Source of the DNA: Allantophomopsis cytisporea
Lineage: Eukaryota; Ascomycota; Leotiomycetes; Phacidiales; Phacidiaceae
NCBI GenBank assembly: GCA_024752435.1
Contig: CP103036.1
Location: forward strand, 1,426,001-1,490,000
Direction of reading: 5' to 3'
DNA length: 64,000 nucleotides
Shown here: one piece after another, positions 45,178 through 55,416 of the stretch
How the letters are laid out: each line of letters begins with the position of its first letter
Position numbering within the stretch: the first letter of the stretch is position 1
Notes under the pieces: model-generated
What the model saw: the letters and a program-made list of their open reading frames with translations, nothing else
Databases searched by the model: none
Told to the model about the DNA's origin: nothing
Made by a program: the position numbers and the translations under genes

Positions 45178-45213
45178 CGAGAGTCAAGAGTCTCTGGGCG
45201 AACTTGACTCTCG
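45178..45213. repeat. Perfect inverted repeat, 11-base arms
   Basis: CGAGAGTCAAG and CTTGACTCTCG are separated by 14 bases in the gene-poor region. It may be a remnant of transposon ends or a structured RNA, or chance. Confidence 0.6.
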
Positions 45214-47026
45214 GCCAGTCAAAAAACCTTCTTTTTTAAAGTCACTAACGGATACTCATGATTATCTTAGTCTATGCCTATTATGCAATAAGCACAACTC
45301 AAATGATTAAGGCTTACAAGGCTCATGAGTTCAAGGGATAGTATGCATTTCACCGTTTTATGGATACCTTGATATATATTTCAATTTGACTGTGCAAGTA
45401 GACCAGCCTGAAGATCCCAAGTCTCGAGGCTTTGAGACACCTGTAGCTAACTTTAGGACCAAAGTTGTCGATGGAGACATTCTCGGCGAGGTCATACGAG
45501 GGATGCATATCTATTTCAAGGGGCTAAGAACATCGCATATCGGGGAACTCAGAACTGATAATATTTGGCCAGAATTACATGGTTAGACCGGGCATTCGGT
45601 TGAATTCTGACTCGGCCAATAGTGCGGAGCTTGTGTTCCCTCCTTCACACACTTGCTGTGGGAGGACGAGCTGCGTAGTGTACTTTAGAAACATCCCGCG
45701 TGGCTTGACAAGGGATACGAGGAGTTGAGGCGTGGGCGTTCCACAACTTCTTAAACTCTTGTTAAGCCCTTGTTAAGCCCGGCCAGCCGAGGCATCATTG
45801 ACTTGCAACGTCAGCATGGCATGTTGTATCTCACGAATGCAGATAGAGAAATAACGACATCTTGTGGTGGCAAGCAAACAATGATACGAGTCATGCATAT
45901 TCATGGAAATACAGCTCTATGTATGAGTTCTTGAGTAGAATGATACAGGGTTGTCCTCGACTGCAGAAATGCTGCGAATCTACACTTTGATGTCTCTAAA
46001 CATTCGTCCTGAGTCATTTCATAACCAGGCTCTACTTTCTAAACTATACTGATGACAAACAAACCCGACCTACCCCTCAAGTTCTATTTCCAAGCTATTT
46101 TAGAAGGATTGTTCGTAAGACTCTCAACAATTGCTGTCAAATGGGCGACGCCGGCATGATTAGATGATGGAATTGACGAATATGATGATGGTGTTACTCT
46201 AGGGTGGCGGCAAAGATTCCGCCTTCTTTATCGAGGGCAAACCGCCGTTGATTCTCCGCAAAAATAAGCCGTGCATTAGTCCCCCATGGGGATATGCACC
46301 CCGCATACCCACTTAAACACCACGCCGAATACAGTGGTGCATCTCTAACCGTACCGCCGAGTTGCAATATTCATCAAAGAATGATCAGTAAGACAAGAAC
46401 TTTGAGTTTCATGTGTTCACTTATCATAAGTCAAGACGAGGTTGACGAAGGTGAGTCTTTTTAAATTCTCGATTCTATGATACGTAAGTGTACGCGTTTT
46501 CAAGTGCTTAGAATATGCTCGCTACTAGTTACTAGTTATCCTATGACAGCGTGCTTTTGATGAAAGCGACATAAGTTTTACTGTTGCCGCCGCTTTCCCC
46601 TCAGTTAGTGCTCATTTGTATTGGTCACTACACACCTTCTGCGGTGGACTTGTTATCGCTGTACAGTAGAAGCTTTTGTTCGCCGATGGCACCGAATGCA
46701 TTCTAGGTATGCCACACGGGAAATGGCCAAGATATAGCACGAACTCCGAATGCCCACTCAAATCCTTTGGATGCAGATGATATGTCAGGGAGTGGCTGTT
46801 GGTTGCTGTGATTGTTACATGAGGCTACTTTTTTCTTATTATGTGAAGCCAAGTCAAGCCAATGACGTTGGACACCCCCTCAGTAGAACAGCATGCCAGT
46901 TATCTATGTATAGGTAGCTGATATTCCTCTTTCACTTCATTTCAGGTCTTATTCGATCTTGAGTGTCTTTTCGTTTTCTTGCTTATTTTAGTATTTCCAT
47001 TATACAGCTTCTTGATATCATTGATC

Positions 47027-48515
47027 ATGTCTTCCTCGCCCGAACATCCTAAAGAGCATGATTGGGCGGTTGTGGATGATGAGCACAGCGGCCATAATGG
47101 CGAAGTAATTCAGAATGGCCTTCCCCGGGACCGAAGAGCATCCTCCCTCGGAACCATGGAAACTTGGCCTGATCATTCCACAATTCATTCCTCACTTGGA
47201 CAGTCTCCAACGGCTGTTGAACATCACCGACACCAAAGCATGAACTCTGATCAAAGTAGAAACGGGCGTCCATGGTCCAGACATCTTGAAAATATCCCCA
47301 CATTAAAAGAAGAATACGGACATGCTGCCAACGGACCAAGTGATCATCACAGCGCTGATATAGTGAAAACGCGAGTCAGGTCACCGGAGGAACTCGAGAG
47401 ACATCATACCCTATCAACCTTACGTTCACGACTCGGTCTGGATGAGGTGATGCCTATACATGAAGGCCATGAGATCCACCATCACCTATACTGGAGTGGT
47501 ATCCGAGCAGTGCTGCGAGAGCCCTTTGCCGAGTTTTGGGGCGTAGTTATCATGATTCTGTTCGGTGATGGCAGTGTAGCTCAAGTGTTATTGAGCACCG
47601 GGAACACAAGTGTTCCAGGTGGTAATGGAGCCGGTGCTTACCAGTCCATCAGCTGGGCGTATGAACTCCTTAGCAGTTGTATGATAAGAAGAGTACTAAT
47701 TCGATCACAGATGGGGCCTGGGTGTAATGTTGGGAATTTATGTAGCAGGTGATTCAGGAGCATATCTCAATCCCGCGGTCACCTTCGCTTTCTGCTTATA
47801 TCGTGGTCTCCCCTGGAAACGATTTCCCATCTACTTCGTGGCGCAAGTGCTCGGTGCCTTTGTGGGCTCTGGCGTTGTGTATGCTAACTACATCAACGCT
47901 ATCAACCAATTTGAAGGCCATGGCATCCGCACCGTTCCGGGATACTCAGAGCATGCTACCGCGGGTATATTCTGTACATATCCAGCTGCTTTCGTAACTA
48001 AGGCCAGTCAATTTTTCTCTGAGTTCATCGCCAGCACTATTTTGATCTTCGTTATCTTTGCTCTGAAGGATGAGTCGAACACGGGTGCCATGGGCAAGAG
48101 CGGAGCCGGAAAATTCTTCCCTCTTTGCCTCTTTTTCTTGATTTTTGGTCTTGGCGCTTGTTTTGGGTAACATCATACTGCACCTCCAACTCCTCGATAC
48201 TCACTGACATTGTATAGATGGGAAACCGGCTACGCAATAAACCTCGCCCGAGATTTTGGGCCACGTCTCATGAGCTATGCCGTCGGCTACGGACCAAACG
48301 TGTGGCGGGCTGGCGGCTATTATTTCTGGATCCCCATGGTGGCACCCTTTTGCGGTTGCACATTCGGTGGCTTTTTGTATGATTTCTTTATTTATACAGG
48401 ACCGGATTCGCCGATAAATACACCATGGCTCGGATTCAAGAATCTTTTTACTGGCGCTTGGTTGCCGTCGAGAAGACGGAAGGTCATTGGCAATGGCGAT
48501 GAGAAGATGGTTTGA
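47027..48515 (+). CDS. Aquaglyceroporin (MIP family)
   Basis: Three exons: 47027-47658, 47711-48166 and 48218-48515, total 461 aa. The introns are 52 and 51 bases and both joins restore conserved sequence (SWAWGLGVMLG; GACFGWETGY). A hydrophilic N-terminal extension of about 165 residues, rich in His and Ser, precedes six membrane segments. The first pore motif is NPAVTFAF; the second is NLARDFGPR (about residue 370), where Leu replaces Pro as in yeast Fps1, and the Asp after AR marks glycerol-permeable members. It should pass glycerol and other small solutes through the plasma membrane. The long N-terminus is the likely gating region, as in Fps1-type channels. Start chosen at the first in-frame ATG. 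Confidence 0.9.
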
Positions 48516-49438
48516 GTACTGAATGCTAAACATGAGCAGTTTATGAATGAAGGGCTCAAAATAACTCAAGGTATCTTAGGGGCTTTATGACAAAGCCCGA
48601 TATGAAAATGTTGCAGATTAGCTTTAATGTTAAAAGATCACATCACGACTACTGAGATGTTGGTGCTCGTTCTAGGATTCAAGCTCATGGGAAACTAGGA
48701 CATTGTGTCATGTGACTGAAAGCATGTGCAGTGATACCAAGCGCGATCGAGAGCGTAAGGCGCTTAGAAGTTTAATGTGGGGTTGGAAAGTTGGCAAAAC
48801 AAGGTCTTCCAAGCATCAAACTATAAGTGTGATACAGCGTACAGTGCTGTGCACGATATGCAACCGGTTATCAATGGACTTGGCGTGTACTTGCACAGAG
48901 TTCCGGAACCACATAATCTTATTGGAGCGGGGAAATTGTAGATAAGCTGAAGAATGGGCAGCAGGAGATCCGACATAATGGGTGGGGCAGTGTGTTTGCT
49001 GGTAACCGAACAGGCATGTTGCTGTTCGTGATACTGGAAATCAACCATCTGCGTATCGTTGGCAACTCGTAAGCCAAAGTCGTACAATGGTCTTCGATGA
49101 CAGAAATTTTGGTCGTATTTGGGGTCGTAAGTCATCTCCCTTCTGGTTCGCTGAATGCTGTAAATGCTGTAAACTTTATCGTCGTTGAAATTTGAGATCG
49201 AATCCTGTGATTAATTGAAAACTGGGCAACCCCGGTAGCAGTCGTGACATGTTCCTGCACACGCCAACCGATTCTCCAGGCTCACTCAAAAAGTCCTCAC
49301 GAACGAAATCTTCAACCAAAGTCACGTATCCATCGGTCGTAGGAAAACATCGAATGATTGTCAGACGAAGAGTTTCATTCATAAGCTACCGTAGCCGAAT
49401 GCAAACTCCAAGAACCCATGCCCTAACCTGCCAAACAT
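48516..49438. other. 0.9 kb intergenic region between convergent genes
   Basis: It lies between the 3' ends of the aquaglyceroporin and eL31 genes. Short frames on both strands do not look like protein. No RNA gene seen. Confidence 0.45.
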
Positions 49439-50025
49439 TTAAGCATCCTCAACGAGAGCGGTCTGGAGACCCTTGGCGCTCTTGACGTTAACGGCCTGAA
49501 CGTAGCTGTACAACTTCTCCTTGGCGCCCTCCTCGTCGTTACGCTTTCTTGAGATTCTGACGCGAAGTCTGAATGGGACACCCTTGATACCGGCTTCCCA
49601 GACCTTCTTGTTCAACTGTGGGTCGAGGCGGACATCGGTGGTACCCTGTAACAATATCTATGTTAGCCATTGTGATCTGTTCTGTCGGATCTATTCGAAG
49701 CGCATCGTTGGAATTTGCTTTGATGTTCGTATCGAATCGGGGATTGGAGTCGTACCATAGACTTAGTAGCGAAAGCCTTGATCTCCTTGATGGCCTTTGG
49801 TGCTCTCTTCTTGAAGGAGGCACCGTGGATCTGTTGAAACCACCGTCAGCACCTCTGTTTTCTCTTACAGTATCACCAAGTCGCTCTGTCCCAGGCGCTC
49901 TTCTGCGCCTGCCTGTCTCTCTGGATTGCACGTACTCTCTTGTGGAGGTGGATGGTGTACTCGCGCGCGACAACATCGGCGATGGCGGAACGGGTGGCCT
50001 TGCCAGTCTTCTTGGTCGTCGACAT
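49439..50025 (-). CDS. RPL31: 60S ribosomal protein eL31
   Basis: Three exons: 50025-49936, 49830-49756 and 49645-49439, total 123 aa, the usual eL31 length. The introns are 105 and 110 bases, longer than average for this window, as is common in fungal ribosomal protein genes. Diagnostic sequence includes AREYTIHLHKR, HGASFKKRAPKAIKEI, GTTDVRLDPQLNKKVWE and RLRVRISRKRN. It sits near the exit of the peptide tunnel in the large subunit. The start is fixed by MSTTKKTGKATRSA. Confidence 0.97.
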
Positions 50026-50874
50026 TTCTGCAGATAGAGTCAGATTCTGACTTTGTGTAAATTCGAATGAGTTCGTGGGTGGTGCGGTCTTACTGGAGGA
50101 TGGAGTCGCGATTTGTCGTTATGAAGTCGTCGTAATCGTGCTGCTGTCGATAGAATAATGGCAGAAATCGCAAAGCTGAATTGTGGGCGCTAGTAACCGA
50201 ACACAGCGACCCTAAAAGTTGCAAGTGAGAATTTGTGTCACGTGGGGAGTGAAGTGTCCCAAGCCTGACAGCCTGACACTTCAAAGTCACATGCACCGCC
50301 GAGGATTCAGGCACATATGTAGATACCTTAAGGCTTCCACCACTCATGATCTACCATAATTAGCGTCAAAGTTTTCGGGCAACCTACTATTGCTTGCTTG
50401 GTGCTACAAACTCGCTTGGCCACAGATGGAAAGAAATGTCTTATGATTAGGATTAAGGATGACTGCACCACCTCTTCCCCCCAATTAGAGTGAGAGAGCG
50501 CCCACCGGCACCACCTCACGACAGCCGTTTGTGTGGAAGACCTCATTTCAATCATACGGGCTGGTCTCTCTCACTATCGATTCAAAGACCTACTATCCTA
50601 ACACAATCAATTCGAGCTTTTCTCTCGTTCACAACTACGAATTTCTCCTTCTGTCATACCAGCCTTCACTCTCCCGGACTCTAATTCTACGACAATTGTC
50701 ATTTACAACTCCCACGAGCGCCAGCGCATCATCGCAGCGACAAGTTTGTGAAGCGGAGCTCAACACCAAAGGACTCTTTCCACCACCACCACTCGTCAAT
50801 CCGACAACCCTTCAATACCTACTTTGTTTCTCTTGATCACGCTCTTTCCTATCGCTTCTAACTCATAAGACAAA
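50026..50874. promoter_or_regulatory. Shared divergent promoter of the eL31 and RGS-protein genes
   Basis: 850 bases between opposite start codons. The right half is rich in C, T and short CTCTC runs, as in fungal leaders. Frames of 60-100 codons here are not supported. Confidence 0.45.
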
Positions 50875-52120
50875 ATGGACCGCGGCCATGGTCCAACCCC
50901 TTCCCCACAACCCGACCTCACTCGCAATCGACTCCCAACTCTCTTCGAAGTCCTGAGTCGACGTACTCTGCCGCCCGTCGATCTATTCTCATTTTATATT
51001 TACATGAGAGATCAGCAACGCTCTGTAGATTATCTTGATTTCTGGTATGTGCGCCGGGGAGGTTGGAGTTGGGAGGTTGCATATTAATGTGAGCAGGCTC
51101 GATGTCGCTCAACACATGTCGCTGTGTCGGCACTACGTTCGTGAACTTCGAAGATCGGTACTTGTCGGCACTCCAGACCCAGAAAAGAATGGCTCAAAGC
51201 GTTCTTCACAGATTCTCGAGAGCTTGGGAGACATGAGCCATACAGCTGGACCATCTGGATTTTTCAGCGAGAAGGAAAAGTCGCAGGATGCGCAAATGTC
51301 TGCATACCTCCGAGAAGAAGCCTTGGAGAACGGTGGTGCATCTCCACGCCACAGTGTTCATGGATCATACTCGTCGAGCGACCTCCATCACACTTCGACT
51401 CACGAACGTCAACCACGCCCAAGTTTCATGAGCAGCCCACATGACATCACCACGGACTCGAATTCTCCTGCGCACACCGTCGCACGAGCAGATATCCGAG
51501 CCTCTGCTGAGAAGATCCTCTATACCTTCCTTCTACCAGGTGCTGAGCGCGAAATCCATCTTCCACACTCCATTGTGTCCTATATCACAACTGCAATCGA
51601 AGAAGATGGTCGTGATGATCCAGAGACCTTTGACCGTGCCAAGGACTACGTATTCCAAGCCATGGAGCGTGACGCCTTCCCAGGATTCCTCCGCATGAAG
51701 GCATTGGGCAATCTTGTACCAACCTCATTGACCATACGTATGATTATCGGACTCACTTCCTTATTCGGAGCTTTCTGGACTGCTTTTGTCTTGATCTTCC
51801 TGGACAAGCCAAGAGACACACGCTGCTGGGTAAGAAGCATCACCCCACTTTCTTATGCATACATCCAAAGCTAACAAACACAGGTCATCCTCCCATTCAC
51901 CATCGGCATTTACGCACTGATGTCCCACCAATATGCCCTAGACCCCATCCTTGCTCTCTTCGGCTTTAGTGAATACACCTTCATGTCCTTCTCTCGCATT
52001 CGCGAACCTTACGTGCGCGCCCTCCTCAACAAGCGTGCCTTCATGGAACTCGCACTCATTCTCCTCCTCATCGCTGCACTTTCATGTCTCTTTATATTTG
52101 TGCCAGGCCACAGGTTGTAA
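50875..52120 (+). CDS. RAX1: RGS-domain membrane protein, Rax1-like
   Basis: Three exons: 50875-51044, 51097-51829 and 51884-52120, total 379 aa. The introns are 52 and 54 bases. An RGS fold is split by an insert: the first part is LPTLFEVLSRRTLPPVDLF ... DYLDFWLDVAQHMSLCRHY, and after a Ser-rich linker the second part is EKILYTFLLPG ... AKDYVFQAMERDAFPGFLR. Three membrane segments follow (SLFGAFWTAFVLIFL, VILPFTIGIYALM, LALILLLIAALSCLFIF). This layout matches yeast Rax1 (bud-site landmark protein) and its filamentous-fungal relatives; whether it acts on a G-alpha protein is uncertain. A GTAAGT inside the last codons could begin another intron with a longer C-terminus (to 52312), but I prefer the stop at 52120. 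Confidence 0.85.
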
Positions 52121-52624
52121 GTCGACATCTCCAAAAAAAACTTTCCTTGCCAACTATTTGATTGTTTTTCCTTTCCTCTTTGCTTCTTTGCTTAGCGCGG
52201 CGACTTTTGGTGGTTTGGGGTGTTCTTTTTGTGGCTCTTTATGGAAATGGGAGGGACACAGGGTCCTGGATGTGGCTCTGGCGTTTGAGTGGCTTACGGC
52301 TTACTTTGCTTGACTGATTGACCTGATATACCTTGATGTTTTCTCTTGCTCTTTTCCTGTTTCCGCTGCGGCATATGGATTTGTAGCAACTTTAGTAATG
52401 TTCGCTTAATACTGGCTTCTTCTACAATCCAACTGCTACACTTGGTGGCCCTCATCTCATGCTCTTGGTATCCTCTGGTGAATAGTTTCATTTCGTGAGT
52501 TCTTTGCTATGCTGCACCTATGTCATCATCATGCCTCTATCTGAGTTCCAAAACGCCTTTGCAATGCCCATCCATACTCCATCCAGACCATCATTCAAGT
52601 TAACTTCATAATGTACCTGCCAAC
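52121..52624. other. Intergenic region between convergent genes
   Basis: A frame from about 52200 to 52312 could be an alternative last exon of the Rax1-like gene. Otherwise this is 3' flank of both genes. Confidence 0.4.
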
Positions 52625-53502
52625 CTATGCGGAGCCTGCACCCGTAACTCTCTTCTTATTCTTGGCCTCCCTCTCCTCCTCTTCGTCAACATCCATCTCC
52701 TCGCCAGCCCTCTGATTCCTCTTCCCACCCCCAACTCTAATCCTCTCCCCCTTAGTCTCAAGTCCCCGTCCCTTCTCCTCATCATCGCGCATCAACCCCT
52801 CAATCCTACCCTCCCACTCCCTCTCATCCTCCCACCGCGCCCTCGCCCTCTCCCTAACCTCCCTAATCTGCGCCTCCAAGTCCTTCAAGGCCCCATCACA
52901 CCTTTCACTCCACCGCCCCAGCGTCGCCAACATCCCTGGCACACTTTCCGGCGCCAAATCCCGCAGCGGCGAAACGGATGAGATAGCGACGATCTGGTTG
53001 TACGGATCAAGCGTGCCGGATATCAGGCCCGCGTAGATGCAGCTGATCACCAAGCTCTCCAACTCCCGTGTGCTCGCCAACTCCAGCGCAGCGGTTAGCT
53101 TGGTATAGCTCAGGTTGTCCTGGTTCTTGGCCAGCGCGAGCAGGGTGAGCTGGCGGAGTTTGAGGAGTTGTTGCTCGTTGAGGGCGGGTAGCTGGGTGCC
53201 GTTGGTGGGTGGGTTGTAGTAGTCGGAATACACGCCGAACGAGAAGATCTCCAAGTGAGTGAGGTGTGCGCTGTAGGTTGCGTCGTTGCGGAGTGACTGG
53301 ATCTGTGGGGCTTGGAGCAGCTCGTGGAAGATGTACGTGTTTTGGGCGGAGGTTGCGCGTGTGATTAGGTCGGCTGCGGCGCGGGGCGAGGAGGCGGATT
53401 TGGTGAGGGCGAGGAAGGGCTGGGATGGATGGTTAGTTGGTGATGTCGGAGCAGTTGTGGAGAGCTTACCTCCAGGGCGTTTAGAGCTTTGGTTTGTTCC
53501 AT
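52625..53502 (-). CDS. CSN7: COP9 signalosome subunit 7 (PCI domain)
   Basis: Two exons: 53502-53470 and 53419-52625, total 275 aa. The 50-base intron (GTAAGC ... CCAACTAACC ... CCCAG) follows MEQTKALNALE and enters PFLALTKSASSPRAAADLI in frame. The middle is a PCI domain typical of Csn7: LTHLEIFSFGVYSDYY ... LNEQQLLKLRQLTLLALA ... YTKLTAALELASTRELESL. The C-terminal 80 residues are charged coiled coil ending in a basic and acidic tail with an NLS-like NKKR. The COP9 signalosome removes NEDD8 from cullins and so tunes cullin-RING ubiquitin ligases. The frame stays open upstream of the true start, which misleads if splicing is ignored. Confidence 0.92.
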
Positions 53503-54276
53503 GGTGCTGGTTTGTTGCTGGTGCTTGGATGGTGTTGAGGCTCAGATTTGAATGACTGTGGTTGGTAGCTGGAGCTTCTGTGGGCGGATAAGGCAGGGTA
53601 GCTTTGACCAGGTGCACAATGAAAACGCCGAATGTTTGTTTGAGCGCTGAGAATTGTGGAGTGGTTACTACCGCCCGTGGAATGTGGAGTGGCTGGATGG
53701 ATATTGCGGGAAGAGAATGGATGGCTTGAGCAGAAACGAAGCTCAAACTAGATTGTCGTGCGTCGAGCTTGATTTTGCGGATAAAGATGACTTCGGTATC
53801 ATCGACGCATCATTCTGTTTGATGTCGGGCGGCCGTGGTAGAGTCGGATGTTGATGCCTTATTCAGCAGCTCCAGGAAGCCCATCGAAGCCCGACATATT
53901 AGGCTGCAATATAGTAGGCATGTAGATCAGACGGAACAGCCTCCAACACTTGTATTCCAGCGTTTCATTCCAAAATGAAACCGAGCGATTTGCAAAGTCT
54001 GTACGATACGCTTTGTTCAGTTCTTTCAATAACTGAATGTCTCCTTTATCTTCTTGAACAGCTCCATTAATCTCATCCATTATGGAAGTCGTGTGGATGC
54101 CATTTACTTTACTTTACTTTACTTTTCCTATTTCCGCACTTCCGCATTTCTTTGATTTGCTCAGCTCAATTCAAGTACTGATGCGCCCGGATGTTCACGT
54201 TAGTCTAATACATGCACGTCTACATGCACGAAGTATCAATGATCAGATATCATTCGAGTGTTTATTGTTCAAGGCA

Positions 54277-54327
54277 CCTGGATAGGCCTGGATAGGCCTG
54301 GATAGGCCTGGATAGGACCTGGATATA
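54277..54327. repeat. 10-base tandem repeat
   Basis: Four exact copies of CCTGGATAGG-type units are followed by a fifth with a one-base insertion. It is non-coding. Confidence 0.85.
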
Positions 54328-54825
54328 GAGAAATGCCCGTGGATTGTGCAGCAGAGAGGGTGTCGTACGCGTGCAGTGCAGTAATGTTGTTAGCATTTCA
54401 ATTGAACAAGGTATTTTCAATGTGCTGACTGCGCTGACATCCTAGTCGAATATCCTGATGCAGTCAATGTTAGGACGCCATCAATACTGAGACGCTGTAC
54501 GCTTGGACTAATGGTCAGGGCTTATTGTTATTGATTTGAACTCATCTGGAACGAGCATGTCGTGAGACGCCCGTCACAACTTTCAAGAGGGCTGTTCCCA
54601 TCTTACTGTACTCACCTCCGGTACGATGGATACAGAGTGCTCCGGAGTACCCTTCAATTATTATTAATTCGTCACGTCTTTAAAAGAGCGAGCGACCTCC
54701 TCCACTCGACTCGAATTCGGGATTTGCTTATCCTGACTTTCCGTAAGCAACATCTCTCAATTACGAAGTACCAACAAAGTACATACATTAATACGTCAGT
54801 CCAGTGTCGTTCACTGACTACGACT

Positions 54826-54849
54826 CCTCTCTCTCTCTCTCTCTCTCTC
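54826..54849. repeat. CT microsatellite
   Basis: An almost pure CT run of about 12 units lies some 570 bases before the copper ATPase start. It continues into a longer pyrimidine-rich tract, a common feature of fungal promoters and leaders. Confidence 0.85.
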
Positions 54850-55416
54850 CTACTTCCTCTTCTTCTTTTGAACTGTCTTGAAAGAACAGTCCATAATTTT
54901 CGAAAACAATTGCCTGAATAATTCACCTACAGCACATACCGATTATCGGCCAAGGTGTTACTCACCCGCTCCCGTCTTTTATCATTCTTATTTTAAGAAA
55001 AAGACTTTTTGCGAGATTCCGGGCCTCCGATTGGAAGTCCCTCGGCCGCCTTCCGACAGTGGCATCATACAAAACATTGAACTACGGTACCTTAGTATCG
55101 CACGACGAAAGGGTGTTGCCTTTGTGCAGGTCACCATAACACAGAAGCTGGCTTCTGTATCGCAATCGGTAGGTTAAATACGGCTTTCTCAGTCTCTAGT
55201 GGTTATATCATACCACAACTGCCCACCATTCATCCCTCAATAATCATGGCATACCTCCATGATTTAGTCCTACCTTACTCTTCTCAGCAAGGCTGACCAC
55301 GCCACAGCTCCCCCAGGTATTCCTACAGCAGCGCTATTGACGACTCACCACAACATACGAGCTGTCCTGACTGCTATTTACGTCTTGCGACGGGCAAGTC
55401 CCTCGAGCGCAGCACG

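Larger units (their letters stand above)
43657..47026. other. 3.4 kb AT-rich gene-poor region
   Basis: There are no supported genes. It contains the 18-base array at 44741-44902 and an 11-base inverted repeat at 45178-45213. A CCCCATGGGG palindrome followed by ATATGCACCCC sits near 46284, in the upstream area of the aquaglyceroporin gene. Composition suggests decayed repeats, but I could not identify a transposon family. Confidence 0.45.
53503..55416. other. 1.9 kb region between the Csn7 gene and the copper ATPase gene
   Basis: It holds simple repeats: ACTTT x5 near 54106, a 10-base repeat at 54277-54327 and a CT run at 54826-54849. A minus-strand frame of 73 codons (53859-54080) has protein-like composition (MDEINGAVQEDKGDIQLLKE) but no other support, so it is only a possible small gene. 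The right part is the promoter and leader of the copper ATPase gene. Confidence 0.4.

Noticed and set aside
45386..45586. Plus-strand frame of 66 codons in the gene-poor region
   Set aside because: No ATG at its start, too short, and no family match.
53503..53746. N-terminal extension of the Csn7 frame
   Set aside because: The extension is the unspliced upstream frame. The spliced start MEQTKALNALE fits the family, and the extension would read through the intron.
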